Of a DNA stretch of 64,000 bases, positions 1-8,035 are shown piece by piece. The position numbers and the translations under genes are program-made. A model generated the notes under the pieces. The model ran no database searches. It saw nothing but the letters and a program-made list of their open reading frames with translations, and was not told where the DNA came from. The stretch lies in contig NZ_CP043494.1 in NCBI RefSeq assembly GCF_044360475.1, positions 6,262,001 through 6,326,000 on the forward strand, given 5' to 3'. Source of the DNA: Archangium minus (GTDB lineage: Bacteria; Myxococcota; Myxococcia; Myxococcales; Myxococcaceae). Numbering within the stretch: the stretch's first letter is position 1; each line of letters starts with the position of its first letter.

Positions 1-919
1 GACCCCCCGCGAACGTGGTGGCCTCGGTCACGAGCCGCGCCTCGGCGTCGGGGTGCTTCCGCAGCTGGTGGAACGCACCCACCAGCGAGGTGCTCGAGGA
101 GAAGACACCGCCGTAGAACATCAGCGCGACGTGGCGCGCCAGCCACGCGTCATCGAAGTCGGGCATCTCGCGCAGCATCCACGACATCAGATCCGTGGCA
201 CCCGGCTTCGGTGACTTTCTCAAGGCGCTGAGGCGCTCCTCGAAGAACCGGTAGAACCGCTCACGGGCGGCCTCGAAGCCCTTGGGCAACGAGACGAACG
301 ACAAGGGCAGATTGGACTTGAGCCGGGCATCCGCCCCCTTGGCGAGCAGCATGAAGTCCTCGTACACCGAGTCCGGCGTCTTCTCGCCTGTGCCGGCAAC
401 GGCGAAGGCGTCGAACGTCAGCCGGCGGATCACGGGGCTGAGATCGACCGTCTCCCCACTCGCAATGAGGGCATTGATGGATTCGGAGATCACCGCCTGC
501 ATGGGGGCGACCTGCTCGGCCAGCCACCGCGGAGACCAGGACTGGACGAAGGGATCCTGCCGGCGCTTGGTGGCCCAATCCCCATTCAGCTTCGCGATGA
601 AGATCGAGTGCTCCGTCGTGGTCGGCTTGAGCTGCTCGTGGAGCGAGCCCTTCTCGAACTCCATGCGGCGAGAGTCGAGCACCTGCTCGATGAGCGTGGG
701 ATCGTTGAGCACCAGGGCCGGCTTGGGCCCCAGCCAGACCAGGGTGACGCCTCCGTACTCACGGCCATAGCGCGCGCAGACGTCCCAGGGCTTCGCGTCA
801 CCGAGGAAGTCTCCGGCGTTGCCGAGGATTCCAGGCACGGGACCGGGCAGGGACGCCAGGGCTCGGCGTTTGGAGCCAAAGAACAGGTTGAACAGACCTC
901 GAGACAGCAGGTTCGGCAC
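1..919 (-). CDS. Cytochrome P450-like heme protein with non-canonical I-helix (3' end outside window)
   Basis: About 306 N-terminal residues are visible; the heme-cysteine region lies outside the window. Seen: a GTG start at 919 with AAGGAG 9 nt upstream, a proline-rich LPGPVPG hinge near residue 24, a C-helix WATKR (W115, R119) that fits the WxxxR heme-propionate motif, and an I-helix YGGVFSSST at residues 269-277. In ordinary P450s this position reads (A/G)Gx(D/E)T(T/S); here the acid and following Thr are Val and Phe. Known: P450s that isomerise or cleave fatty-acid hydroperoxides (CYP74, CYP8A types) need no O2 activation and also lack that pair. The gene starts 45 bp after the lipoxygenase on the same strand, so its substrate is inferred to be the lipoxygenase hydroperoxide. 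An ordinary monooxygenase or a degenerate P450 remains possible. Confidence 0.8.
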   Translation of the reverse strand, partial: MPNLLSRGLFNLFFGSKRRALASLPGPVPGILGNAGDFLGDAKPWDVCARYGREYGGVTLVWLGPKPALVLNDPTLIEQVLDSRRMEFEKGSLHEQLKPTTTEHSIFIAKLNGDWATKRRQDPFVQSWSPRWLAEQVAPMQAVISESINALIASGETVDLSPVIRRLTFDAFAVAGTGEKTPDSVYEDFMLLAKGADARLKSNLPLSFVSLPKGFEAARERFYRFFEERLSALRKSPKPGATDLMSWMLREMPDFDDAWLARHVALMFYGGVFSSSTSLVGAFHQLRKHPDAEARLVTEATTFAGG

Positions 920-964
920 GGAGGGACTCCTTCGAGACACAGGTGGGGCGGGGTGAGCGTCGAC

Positions 965-2992
965 TCAGACGGTGATGCCGCAGGGCACCCGGTCGGGCTG
1001 GAGCACGGTGTAGGGCACGTCGCGCTTCGCGTTGCGGGCCTTCACCGCGTCGAGCTGGGCGCGCAACCGCTCATAGAGGCGCTCTCGGACGGCGAGGAAC
1101 CCAGGCTCCTGGAAGTAGGTCTCGCGCCATCCGCCCTCGTTGAGCAGGAACTCCTCGTCCTCGCCGAAGCTGGCGAGCGCGCGTCCGATGGCGACCTGCC
1201 AGAGTGTCTGGGAGCGGGTCGGGATTATCTCGGCGATGTCTTCCTGGCGCAGCAGGCCCTTCTGCGTTGGGGGAGGTTGGCGCATGCACAGCGGCGCGTT
1301 GGGGACGAAGGCGTAGTGCTCGTACTGGAGGTAGTTCACCGCGGCGTGGTGGACGCTGCCCGTGTAGAGCACGGTGGTGAGAATGTCGGCGAGGTCCGCG
1401 ACGTGCTCGAGCCTGGCGCAGGGCATCTTGTCGACAGGGATGCCGTGCTCGATGAGATCGGCCCACCAGGCCTGGAGCTCGGTGTCGTTCACGACGTCAG
1501 CGTCGGACTTGTAGAAGGGGGAGAGCACGCCACCCACGTACTCCTCGAGCGCGTCCCACAGCGGCAGGGCATCGTCCCGGTACGGGTAGTCGGGCAGGAT
1601 CGCCGGGTCGAGCACGCCCCGGCGCTCGAAGTCCAAGCGCGGCTTGTTGTCCGTCAGCTTCCAACGCTGGAAGCCCTTCTGGCCCAGCTTGATGTGTCCC
1701 TTGTCCGGGCCTCCGGTGGCGATGAAGTCGTCGAACACGCCGCCCTCGTCGAGCAGGCCCTTGCGCGCCCCGTCGTTGATGGCGAGCGTGTAGCGGAAGT
1801 GGCGGCGCATCAGCTTGTAGACGGGGTGCGGATCCGGCAGGTTGCGCATCGTCGCCATGACGAACGGCTCCACCACGAAGTGCGTGCGCACCGCGTGCGC
1901 GATCATCTGGTGGGCGTTGCCCTCGCTGCAGCGCAGGTAGATCTTCGCGGCGAGCCAATCCGTCTCGGAGTCGTTCGGGGTGAACACGGGATCCTTCTCA
2001 GGATCCCGGCCCAGCTGGATCGCCAGCGGACGCAGTCGCTTGGAATCCTCGAGGTAGAGCAGGCACCGGGACGGGGGCGCCCAGCGCCGCTCCTCGACCC
2101 CGTGCTTGTCGACCTTGCGGAACATGGGAATGCCCTCGAGCACCTCGAAGTCGATCAGGAACACCCGCCTGGCCTCGAGCGCCCCCGCAAGCGTGGTGCC
2201 CGGCGAGAGGAGACCTCGGACCTCCTGGTCCGTGAGCGGCATTCCCTCGGGCAGGGCGGTGATGCTCGTGATGTGGAGCGGATTGACGCCCTGGACGGCC
2301 TGCCGCGCGAACTCGTGGTCGTCCTGCCACCGCTCGGTGAGCTTGGGCACTTCCAGGTACCTGAGGACGTCGAGGGTATCCACCAACCCATTCCAGGCTT
2401 CGGCCAGGAGGGGTAGGTGCAGCCGGATCGTGGCCATCGTCTTGGCGATGACGCCCTCGTAGCTGCCCTCGGTCAGGCCCCGATACAGCTCGTCCTTGGG
2501 CAGCGGACGCTCCTTGCTGATGTCGAGCGCGCCGGGCAGCCCGGCGGTCGCCTCGGCGGGGCGCCAGGGGTACATCTTCTTGCGGTTCTCGAGCAGCGCG
2601 CGGCGGGCCTCCTTCGCGCGCTCGTGACGCACGTTCTGGGGCAAACCGGCCGAGCCCTCGAGGACCTCGACCGTCGTATTGCCCAGGACCCAGCGGTAGT
2701 GCGGAAAGTGCCAGCTTTTGTCACCCGAGGTGACATGGGCGAAGTCGAGGAGCCAGTCACTCGCCAGACCCGCGGAGTTGGTGAAGCGCAGCAGGAGCAG
2801 CTCACCGACATCCCGGGTCTTGAGCGTATACTCATCCTCCGCCCCCGCCTCGAAGTCGTTGTGGAAGCGCTTGTCCAGGACGTGCTGCTCGCTCTCTCCC
2901 AGTGAGCCCACCAGAACAACGCTGATGTTGGCGTCCGTCCCTGACCCCAGACGAGCGCCCGTACGAACCTTGATCTTGTATTCCACGCTCAT
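965..2992 (-). CDS. Lipoxygenase with N-terminal PLAT/LH2-like region
   Basis: 675 residues, the usual size for a compact bacterial lipoxygenase, which inserts O2 into polyunsaturated fatty acids. The first ~115 residues look like a PLAT/LH2 beta-sandwich for lipid binding. The catalytic region carries the iron ligands expected from alignment with plant enzymes: H361 and H366 in AHQMIAHAVRTHFVVEPF, H549 and N553 in HHAAVNYLQY, and the C-terminal carboxylate. The last residue is Val (GITV) where Ile is normal. The ATG at 2992 is preferred to the longer frame because GGAGGA lies 5 nt upstream and the PLAT region begins right after it. It is probably co-transcribed with the P450 downstream, and its upstream region holds a three-site palindrome array shared with the divergent dehydrogenase. 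Confidence 0.93.
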   Translation of the reverse strand: MSVEYKIKVRTGARLGSGTDANISVVLVGSLGESEQHVLDKRFHNDFEAGAEDEYTLKTRDVGELLLLRFTNSAGLASDWLLDFAHVTSGDKSWHFPHYRWVLGNTTVEVLEGSAGLPQNVRHERAKEARRALLENRKKMYPWRPAEATAGLPGALDISKERPLPKDELYRGLTEGSYEGVIAKTMATIRLHLPLLAEAWNGLVDTLDVLRYLEVPKLTERWQDDHEFARQAVQGVNPLHITSITALPEGMPLTDQEVRGLLSPGTTLAGALEARRVFLIDFEVLEGIPMFRKVDKHGVEERRWAPPSRCLLYLEDSKRLRPLAIQLGRDPEKDPVFTPNDSETDWLAAKIYLRCSEGNAHQMIAHAVRTHFVVEPFVMATMRNLPDPHPVYKLMRRHFRYTLAINDGARKGLLDEGGVFDDFIATGGPDKGHIKLGQKGFQRWKLTDNKPRLDFERRGVLDPAILPDYPYRDDALPLWDALEEYVGGVLSPFYKSDADVVNDTELQAWWADLIEHGIPVDKMPCARLEHVADLADILTTVLYTGSVHHAAVNYLQYEHYAFVPNAPLCMRQPPPTQKGLLRQEDIAEIIPTRSQTLWQVAIGRALASFGEDEEFLLNEGGWRETYFQEPGFLAVRERLYERLRAQLDAVKARNAKRDVPYTVLQPDRVPCGITV

Positions 2993-3091
2993 GGCGTCCT
3001 CCCCAATGCAGAGCCCATGCCGTGTGTCGGACGAGGACCGCACCGCCTCATCAAGAGCACCACGGCGCCAGGGGCCCCCCGAGCCGAATGA

Positions 3092-3147
3092 CCAACACGT
3101 CAAATGACACAGGTTGACACGTCAAATGACACAGGTTGACGCGTCAA
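3092..3147. promoter_or_regulatory. Three helically phased TTGACRCGTCAA operator-like palindromes
   Basis: Palindromes start at 3092 (imperfect, CCAACACGTCAA), 3114 (TTGACACGTCAA) and 3136 (TTGACGCGTCAA, perfect). The spacing is exactly 22 bp, close to two helical turns. The units are embedded in a 22-bp direct repeat (3095-3116 and 3117-3138). The array lies about 100 bp from both the lipoxygenase and the dehydrogenase start codons, between divergent genes, which suggests one dimeric regulator (TetR- or MarR-like by palindrome size) controlling both. No regulator gene is next to it in the window. The role is inference; the repeat geometry is seen directly. Confidence 0.6.
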
Positions 3148-3252
3148 GAACCGCCACAGCGGAACCTGGACAGGGCCGGATCAATCCTGAGCGCCATAAC
3201 GACATACACGCAGCTGGCTTGATAATTGAATGGGGCGCCCACGGAGGATGCA

Positions 3253-4056
3253 ATGACAAGCTACAACTTGAAGGGTCGCAGGGTACTGGTCACCGGGGGG
3301 GCGCGCGGCCTTGGGGCCGGCATCGCCGGGGCAATGGCGCGCGCGGGCGCGGACGTGATGGTGGCCGACCTGCTCGAGGAGGAGGGGCGTGCCACGGTGA
3401 GCGCCCTGCGCAAGGAGGGGGCCCGGGCCGCCTTCGTGAAGCTCGACGTGACCTCCGAGGCGGACTGGGAGCGCGGCATCGCACGCACTCTCGAGGAGCT
3501 CGGCGGGCTGGAAGTCCTCGTCAACAACGCGGGCATCGAGATCTCCGCGCTCGTCGTGGACATCGACCCGGAGGATCTTCGCCGCATGCTGGACGTCAAC
3601 GTGGTGGGCGTGGCGCTCGGCCTCAAGCACGGCCTGCGTGCCATGCGCCCCGGAGGCAAGGCGGGCGCCGGAGGGTGCATCATCAACCTCTCCTCTGTAT
3701 CGGCCACCATCGCCTTGCCGGGCATTGCCGGCTACTCGGGCACCAAGTCGGCCGTGGACCGGATGACCCGCATCGCCGCGCTGGAATCCGGCAAGCTTGG
3801 CTACGGCGTGCGCGTCAACTGCATCTACCCCGGGCTCGTCCCCACGGCGATGGGCATCGGGCTCGCGGAGAGCATGGTGAAGCTCGGGCTCGCGCCGAGC
3901 ATGGATGCGGCCGTCCGCGACATCCTTGGTCAGACGCCATTGGGGCGGCTCGGCGAGGTGTCGGACATGGCGGATGCCGCCGTCTTCCTCGCCTCGGACG
4001 CCTCACGGTTCATCACGGGCATCGGGCTGCCGGTAGACGGCGGCATGGGCATGTGA
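3253..4056 (+). CDS. Short-chain dehydrogenase/reductase (SDR)
   Basis: 267 residues with a complete classical SDR layout: the TGGARGLG dinucleotide motif near the N-terminus, NNAG, the catalytic Ser in LSSVS, the YSGTK catalytic Tyr-Lys pair, and a PGLV substrate-loop start. The enzyme oxidises or reduces an alcohol or ketone using NAD(P); the substrate is not readable from sequence. The ATG at 3253 is chosen over an upstream in-frame ATG at 3226 because GGAGG stands about 6 nt upstream and the beta1 strand follows directly. It is divergent from the lipoxygenase-P450 pair and shares the operator array, so a hydroxy- or keto-fatty-acid step is plausible but inferred. Confidence 0.92.
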   Translation: MTSYNLKGRRVLVTGGARGLGAGIAGAMARAGADVMVADLLEEEGRATVSALRKEGARAAFVKLDVTSEADWERGIARTLEELGGLEVLVNNAGIEISALVVDIDPEDLRRMLDVNVVGVALGLKHGLRAMRPGGKAGAGGCIINLSSVSATIALPGIAGYSGTKSAVDRMTRIAALESGKLGYGVRVNCIYPGLVPTAMGIGLAESMVKLGLAPSMDAAVRDILGQTPLGRLGEVSDMADAAVFLASDASRFITGIGLPVDGGMGM

Positions 4057-4070
4057 TGCCCCTCCGGAGT

Positions 4071-4097
4071 GGAGGCGGCGGGACTCGAGCCCGCCGC
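4071..4097. repeat. Left copy of a 27-bp direct repeat resembling a tRNA/tmRNA 3' end
   Basis: This 27-bp block matches the block at 13873-13899 at 26 of 27 positions in the same orientation. Read on the minus strand it looks like a T-arm plus acceptor end: GCGGG, a seven-base loop CTCGAGT, CCCGC, then GCCTCC followed by A. No complete tRNA or tmRNA surrounds it. It is also a strong hairpin just after the SDR stop and may serve as a terminator. It is interpreted as a possible attachment-site remnant. Confidence 0.5.
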
Positions 4098-4206
4098 ACC
4101 CAACCTGTTTGACGAGGGCGATGCCGACGCCGGGCGTCTCACAGCGGGTGTTGGGTATAACGAGCCTGCCGCTGGTGCTGCTCGGGGCATGGTAGCTTTC
4201 CGCGCA

Positions 4207-5907
4207 ATGCCATGCGCTAACGTGCGGTTCCATTCCTTGTTCCTCCTCGTCCTCTCGCTTCTCGGAACCGCCGCGCTCGCGGCGGATACCTCGGATGCGG
4301 GCCTTCCTCCTCCCGCGAAGGCTGAATGTGGGCCGGAGCTCGGCGAGGCCCAGCGCGCCGTGGCCGAAGGGCGGCTCGACGAGGCGCTCGTGCTCGCACG
4401 CAAGAGCGCCGAGGGCTGCCCGGGTGCCCGGCTCCTCGCGGCACGGTTGCTGGCGCGCCAGGCGCAGTTCGACGAGGCGAGCACCTTCCTCGAGCGCGAG
4501 CTTCTCTCCCCGGCCCCTTCTCCGGGTGCGTTCGAGCTGCTCGTCAGCCTCTTTCCGCGACTCTCGCCCGCGCGTCAGGAGCAGGTGGTGGCACTCGGGG
4601 CTTCGCGTGAGGCACCCCTTCACGTCGGGGGCCTGGCACAAGCCAACCTCTGGCTGACGGACATCGTCTGCCGCGAGCGCCGGCTCGACAAGCTGGACAC
4701 GAAAGACGTGCGGGGTTCGGGTCTGGGGAGTTACGGCTTCGAGTGTCCCCCGGGCGTCCCGCGCCAGGTCTTCTTCTTCATGACGGAACCCAGGAGCCCC
4801 CGCCGTCCGGCGTCGGGAAAGGGCGCTGGGCTCGCCGTGGAGCGCGTCCTCCCCGAGCTCGGCTCCCGCTTCGGAATCCACTCCACGCAGGAGTTGCGCG
4901 AGGCCGTCGAGGGGCCCCTCTCCGCGGACCGCGGTTCCGTCTGGCTCCTGTCCTGGCTCAAGGACTACCCGTCGCAGCTCCCTCTCTTGACGCAGATGGT
5001 GCGCGAGAGCCCCGATGACCTGGATGCGGTGGTGAATCTCAGCAACATCCAGATTCTGTTCGGGGACCTGAAGGGTGCCCTGCGGACGCTGGATGCAGTC
5101 CCCCTGGACACCGTGACCTTGAAGGACAGCCGGGGCAACGTGATGGGAACGAGCGCTCTCTTCTCCATGCGTTGCCGGGCGCTCCTCCAGCAGCGCAAGC
5201 TGAAGGAGGCCGAGGCGGCGTGCCGCACCGCTCTCGAGCGCGGCTCGAAGAAGAACGGGCCCGAGACCCTCGCACTGGTGCTCTACCTGCGGGGCCAGGA
5301 CGCGGAGGCGCTGCGGTTCATTCGCGCGAGCCTCGCCGACACCCAGAAGAACCCCGCTGGCCACTTCCTGCACGGCCTCATCCTGCGCTCGCTCGGCAAG
5401 CCCGAGGAGGCCGCCCTGGCGTGGAAGGCGGCAGCGGACTACGGGCTGACACCCACCGTGGAGGCGCAGCGCAAGCGCTCGCGCGAGAACTGGGTCCGAG
5501 CCATGGAAGCGTACCAGCGGAAGCAGACGGCGGAGGAGCTTGCGTTCTGCGGTCACTACTACCTGGACCTGGAGTTTCCGGAGCGGGCCGAGGTGTGCTT
5601 CGCACGTGCGGAGTCGCTCCATCCGGGGCCCGCTGCCGCCGAGCGGCTCATCCACCAGGCCGAGTCGGATCCGGTGGCCGCGCTCCGTGCCACGGATGCC
5701 CTGCTGCGCAAGGAACGGAATCCCGCGCTTCTCTACGTCATGGCCTTCGGACTCCAGCGCGAGAACCAACCGGCCCTGGCGTTGCGCTGGTTGGACGAGT
5801 CCCTTCGCGGCGACCCCAGCCAACCCGGTGCACGCGAGCTGCTGACGCGCATTTGCAAGCAGCTCTCCCAGCCCGATTGCCTGGAGCAGTTCCGCAAGGG
5901 CAAGTGA
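4207..5907 (+). CDS. Exported TPR-repeat protein
   Basis: 566 residues. The start at 4207 gives a clean signal peptide (hydrophobic FLLVLSLLGTAALA, cleavage near residue 26), which an earlier in-frame ATG at 4189 would only lengthen; neither has a good ribosome binding site. The rest is almost wholly alpha-helical with repeated TPR-like helix pairs (for example around residues 40-100, 265-300, 320-400 and 440-540) containing the typical A, G and P positions such as GDLKGALRTLDAV and PEEAALAWKAA. It is probably a periplasmic protein that binds partner proteins. No catalytic motif is seen. Downstream is only a gene remnant, so it appears to be a single transcription unit. Confidence 0.8.
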   Translation: MPCANVRFHSLFLLVLSLLGTAALAADTSDAGLPPPAKAECGPELGEAQRAVAEGRLDEALVLARKSAEGCPGARLLAARLLARQAQFDEASTFLERELLSPAPSPGAFELLVSLFPRLSPARQEQVVALGASREAPLHVGGLAQANLWLTDIVCRERRLDKLDTKDVRGSGLGSYGFECPPGVPRQVFFFMTEPRSPRRPASGKGAGLAVERVLPELGSRFGIHSTQELREAVEGPLSADRGSVWLLSWLKDYPSQLPLLTQMVRESPDDLDAVVNLSNIQILFGDLKGALRTLDAVPLDTVTLKDSRGNVMGTSALFSMRCRALLQQRKLKEAEAACRTALERGSKKNGPETLALVLYLRGQDAEALRFIRASLADTQKNPAGHFLHGLILRSLGKPEEAALAWKAAADYGLTPTVEAQRKRSRENWVRAMEAYQRKQTAEELAFCGHYYLDLEFPERAEVCFARAESLHPGPAAAERLIHQAESDPVAALRATDALLRKERNPALLYVMAFGLQRENQPALALRWLDESLRGDPSQPGARELLTRICKQLSQPDCLEQFRKGK

Positions 5908-5955
5908 ACTGACTGGCTTTCCCTGAAAGTCATCCGCGAGCCAGGCCCATGGCGA

Positions 5956-6201
5956 ATGAGTACCGGAGTCCACGAAGTCCGGCTTGGTGGAATTCTCGCG
6001 CGGAAGGGCTCGGTGGCCGCGTTCATGGCCAACGCTCGCGTGCTGAGTGATCCGGCTGCCTCGGAAGAGGCGCGCACGGAAGCGGAGCTGCACATCGTCG
6101 AACTCTTGCCCGCGCTCCGGGCCCTTGGCCGGCCAGGAGCCGCCGCAGCTGTTCAGTCGGCTTCGAGGTTCGCGATGATTCGCCGCAACATGCCGAGGTA
6201 G
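5956..6201 (+). pseudogene. C-terminal remnant of a conserved hypothetical protein
   Basis: An open frame without an upstream coding region. Its middle, roughly RKGSVAAFMANARVL...ELLPALRALG, has the composition of a real protein and resembles the tail of a hypothetical family I associate with myxobacteria, but the N-terminal part is missing and the last 20 codons run antisense into the MarR gene. No ribosome binding site is present. It is best read as a fragment left by recombination; the family assignment is from memory and weak. Confidence 0.35.
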
Positions 6202-6590
6202 AGTTCCTTCTCGGCGTCGCTGAAGCCCGCCAGGGCCTCGGCGTTGCTCGTCTGGATGGTCGCCATCACGTCGCGGGTCTTCTTCATCGCCAGCGGCGTC
6301 AGGCGGATGAGGCTGCCGCGCCCATCACGAGGGTCCGGCTGGCGCTCCACCAGGCCGTCGCGTTCCATGCGCGTGAGCGTCGCCGCCATGGTGGGCTGCT
6401 CGATTGCCGCGAACTCGACGAGCTCCTTCTGGGACATCTCCTCGCCCGAGGACAACGCGAAGAAGACCGGAAGCTGTCCCGATGACAGGCCGAGCTTCTT
6501 GAGCCTGACGTCGATGGCCCGGATGAACAGCCGCGCCGCCCGCGTCGTCAGGTGCCCCGCGGATTGTCTGCCCTCCAACTTCGTCCCCAT
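6153..6590 (-). CDS. MarR-family transcriptional regulator
   Basis: 145 residues, normal for MarR. A winged-helix core is visible: LSSGQLPVFFALSSGEEMSQKEL..., then the recognition helix region EQPTMAATLTRMERDGLVER and the wing QPDPRDGRGSLIRLT with the conserved D-R-G. The ATG at 6590 has AAGGAG 5-6 nt upstream. It is divergent from the flavin monooxygenase at 6660, and a perfect 13-bp inverted repeat sits between the two, so it most likely represses both itself and the monooxygenase and is released by a small aromatic or phenolic ligand. The ligand is inference from the family. Confidence 0.9.
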   Translation of the reverse strand: MGTKLEGRQSAGHLTTRAARLFIRAIDVRLKKLGLSSGQLPVFFALSSGEEMSQKELVEFAAIEQPTMAATLTRMERDGLVERQPDPRDGRGSLIRLTPLAMKKTRDVMATIQTSNAEALAGFSDAEKELYLGMLRRIIANLEAD

Positions 6591-6603
6591 GGCACTCCTT
6601 TGG

Positions 6604-6645
6604 TTGCATAGCAGGCTATGTTGATTTATATCGCCTGCTATGCAA
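6604..6645. promoter_or_regulatory. MarR-type operator: 13-bp inverted repeat
   Basis: TTGCATAGCAGGC (6604-6616) is exactly complementary to GCCTGCTATGCAA (6633-6645). A second palindrome, CATAGC-AG-GCTATG, lies inside it at 6607-6620. The segment occupies most of the 69-bp gap between the marR and monooxygenase start codons, so a bound dimer would block both promoters. Confidence 0.75.
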
Positions 6646-6659
6646 TCTAGGAGGCGGAC

Positions 6660-7835
6660 ATGAAGCAGCGCAATTCCCTTCGCATCGCGATCATCGGGGG
6701 TGGACCGGCGGGGCTCACCCTCGCGCGCATCCTGTGGACCCGGGGGGTGACGGCCACGGTGTTCGAGCAGGAGGCATCCAGCGACGAACGGCCGCAGGGC
6801 GGCACGCTCGACCTGCATCCCGAGTCGGGCCAGGTCGCGGTGAAGCGGGCGGGGCTGGAGGCCGAGTTCCGCGCCCTGGCGCGCTACGAGGATCAGGGCA
6901 TGCGGGTGATGGACAAGCAGGGCACGCTGCTGATCGACAATCCGGAGGGGATGGAGGAGGGGGAGCGCCCGGAGATCGACCGCGTCGTGCTGCGGCGGAT
7001 GCTGCTCGATTCTCTGCCCGAGGGCATGGTGCGCTGGGGGCACAAGCTGCGCACGCTTGAGGCCCGAGAGGACGGGTCGCACGCGCTCACCTTCACGAAT
7101 GGGCGCTCCGAGTGCTTCGACCTGGTGGTGGGCGCGGACGGAGCGTGGTCGAAGGTCCGGCCACTGCTGTCCACCGCCGTGCCCGAGTACACGGGGGTCA
7201 CCTTCGTCGAGTTGGGACTGGATGACGTGGACTCGCGGCATCCGGAGATAGCCCGGATGGTGGGGAACGGCAGCCTGTTCGCGATGGCAGAGGGCCGGGG
7301 ACTCGTCGCGCAGCGCAACGGCCACGGGCACATCCGTGTCTACGCGATGTTGAAGGTGGCGGAGGGTTGGGTGGAGGAAGGGGGCATCGACTTCACGAAT
7401 GCCGGCCGGGTGCGTGAGGGCCTCTTGAAGCTGTTCTCGGACTGGGCGCCCCCCCTGCTCGCGCTCATCCGCGAGTGTGGAGACCGGATCGTGCCCCGGC
7501 AGATCTACGCGCTGCCCGTCGGGCATCGCTGGGCGCATCGCCAGGGGCTCACGCTGCTCGGGGACGCCGCGCACTTGATGTCCCCTTTCGGGGGACAGGG
7601 CGCCAACCTCGCCATGTTGGATGCTTCCGATCTGGCGCTCGCCCTCACCGAGCACGAGGATTGGGCCGCCGCGGTGCGCGAGCACGAGCTCGTCCTGTGC
7701 CAGCGGGCGGAGAAGGCCGCCCGGGGCGCGGCGGAAGGCATCGCCGATGCCCTCGCCGCCGACGCGGCGCGCGGCGCGTTCGAGCACGTGTCGCAGCGGG
7801 GCAAGTCGTCGGCCGAGGCTCAATCCCGGGCGTGA
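6660..7835 (+). CDS. TetX-like FAD-dependent monooxygenase
   Basis: 391 residues. The N-terminal FAD-binding motif IIGGGPAGLTLA, the segment GGTLDLHPESGQVAVKRAGL and the second flavin motif LGDAAHLMSPFGGQGAN closely follow the TetX subgroup of class A flavoprotein hydroxylases. These use NAD(P)H and O2 to hydroxylate polycyclic or aromatic substrates. The ATG at 6660 has AGGAGG about 8 nt upstream. Whether it acts on tetracyclines cannot be told: environmental members act on many compounds. It is controlled, by inference, by the divergent MarR regulator through the 13-bp inverted repeat. Confidence 0.88.
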   Translation: MKQRNSLRIAIIGGGPAGLTLARILWTRGVTATVFEQEASSDERPQGGTLDLHPESGQVAVKRAGLEAEFRALARYEDQGMRVMDKQGTLLIDNPEGMEEGERPEIDRVVLRRMLLDSLPEGMVRWGHKLRTLEAREDGSHALTFTNGRSECFDLVVGADGAWSKVRPLLSTAVPEYTGVTFVELGLDDVDSRHPEIARMVGNGSLFAMAEGRGLVAQRNGHGHIRVYAMLKVAEGWVEEGGIDFTNAGRVREGLLKLFSDWAPPLLALIRECGDRIVPRQIYALPVGHRWAHRQGLTLLGDAAHLMSPFGGQGANLAMLDASDLALALTEHEDWAAAVREHELVLCQRAEKAARGAAEGIADALAADAARGAFEHVSQRGKSSAEAQSRA

Positions 7836-7846
7836 GCCTTCCCCGC

Positions 7847-7880
7847 GCCAGAAGCCGTGCTCAGGGCGCCGCCTTCTGGC
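7847..7880 (+). terminator. Hairpin downstream of the monooxygenase
   Basis: GCCAGAAG (7847-7854) pairs perfectly with CTTCTGGC (7873-7880), 12 bp after the monooxygenase stop. There is no T tract, so it may be a processing or partial termination signal rather than a classic intrinsic terminator. Confidence 0.4.
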
Positions 7881-8035
7881 TCACCGGGAGGGTGACGTTC
7901 CCGGGGTGACGGTACGGGGCCCCTGAGCCCCCTGAGCTTCCCACAGCTTGAGAGTACAGGGCCACGGCCCGCTCCTCGCCCGGCTTCACCCGGGCGCGGG
8001 GGGGCCTACCTTTGCACCCGCACAGCTGGGGTGGC

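Noticed and set aside
608..2416. Long plus-strand open frame (about 600 codons) opposite the lipoxygenase
   Set aside because: It is the antisense of a gene with complete family motifs; its Val/Arg/Glu-rich product has no domain. Such shadow frames are common in GC-rich DNA.
4071..4097. Functional tRNA or tmRNA gene
   Set aside because: Only a T-arm/acceptor-like end is present; no D-arm, anticodon arm or 5' acceptor strand is found within the needed distance at either copy.
4003..6093. Long minus-strand open frame opposite the TPR protein gene
   Set aside because: No family resemblance and no ribosome binding site; the plus strand gives a signal peptide and TPR helices.
6660..7835. Calling the monooxygenase a tetracycline-resistance gene
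   Set aside because: Motifs place it near TetX, but substrate cannot be read from sequence; environmental relatives hydroxylate other compounds.
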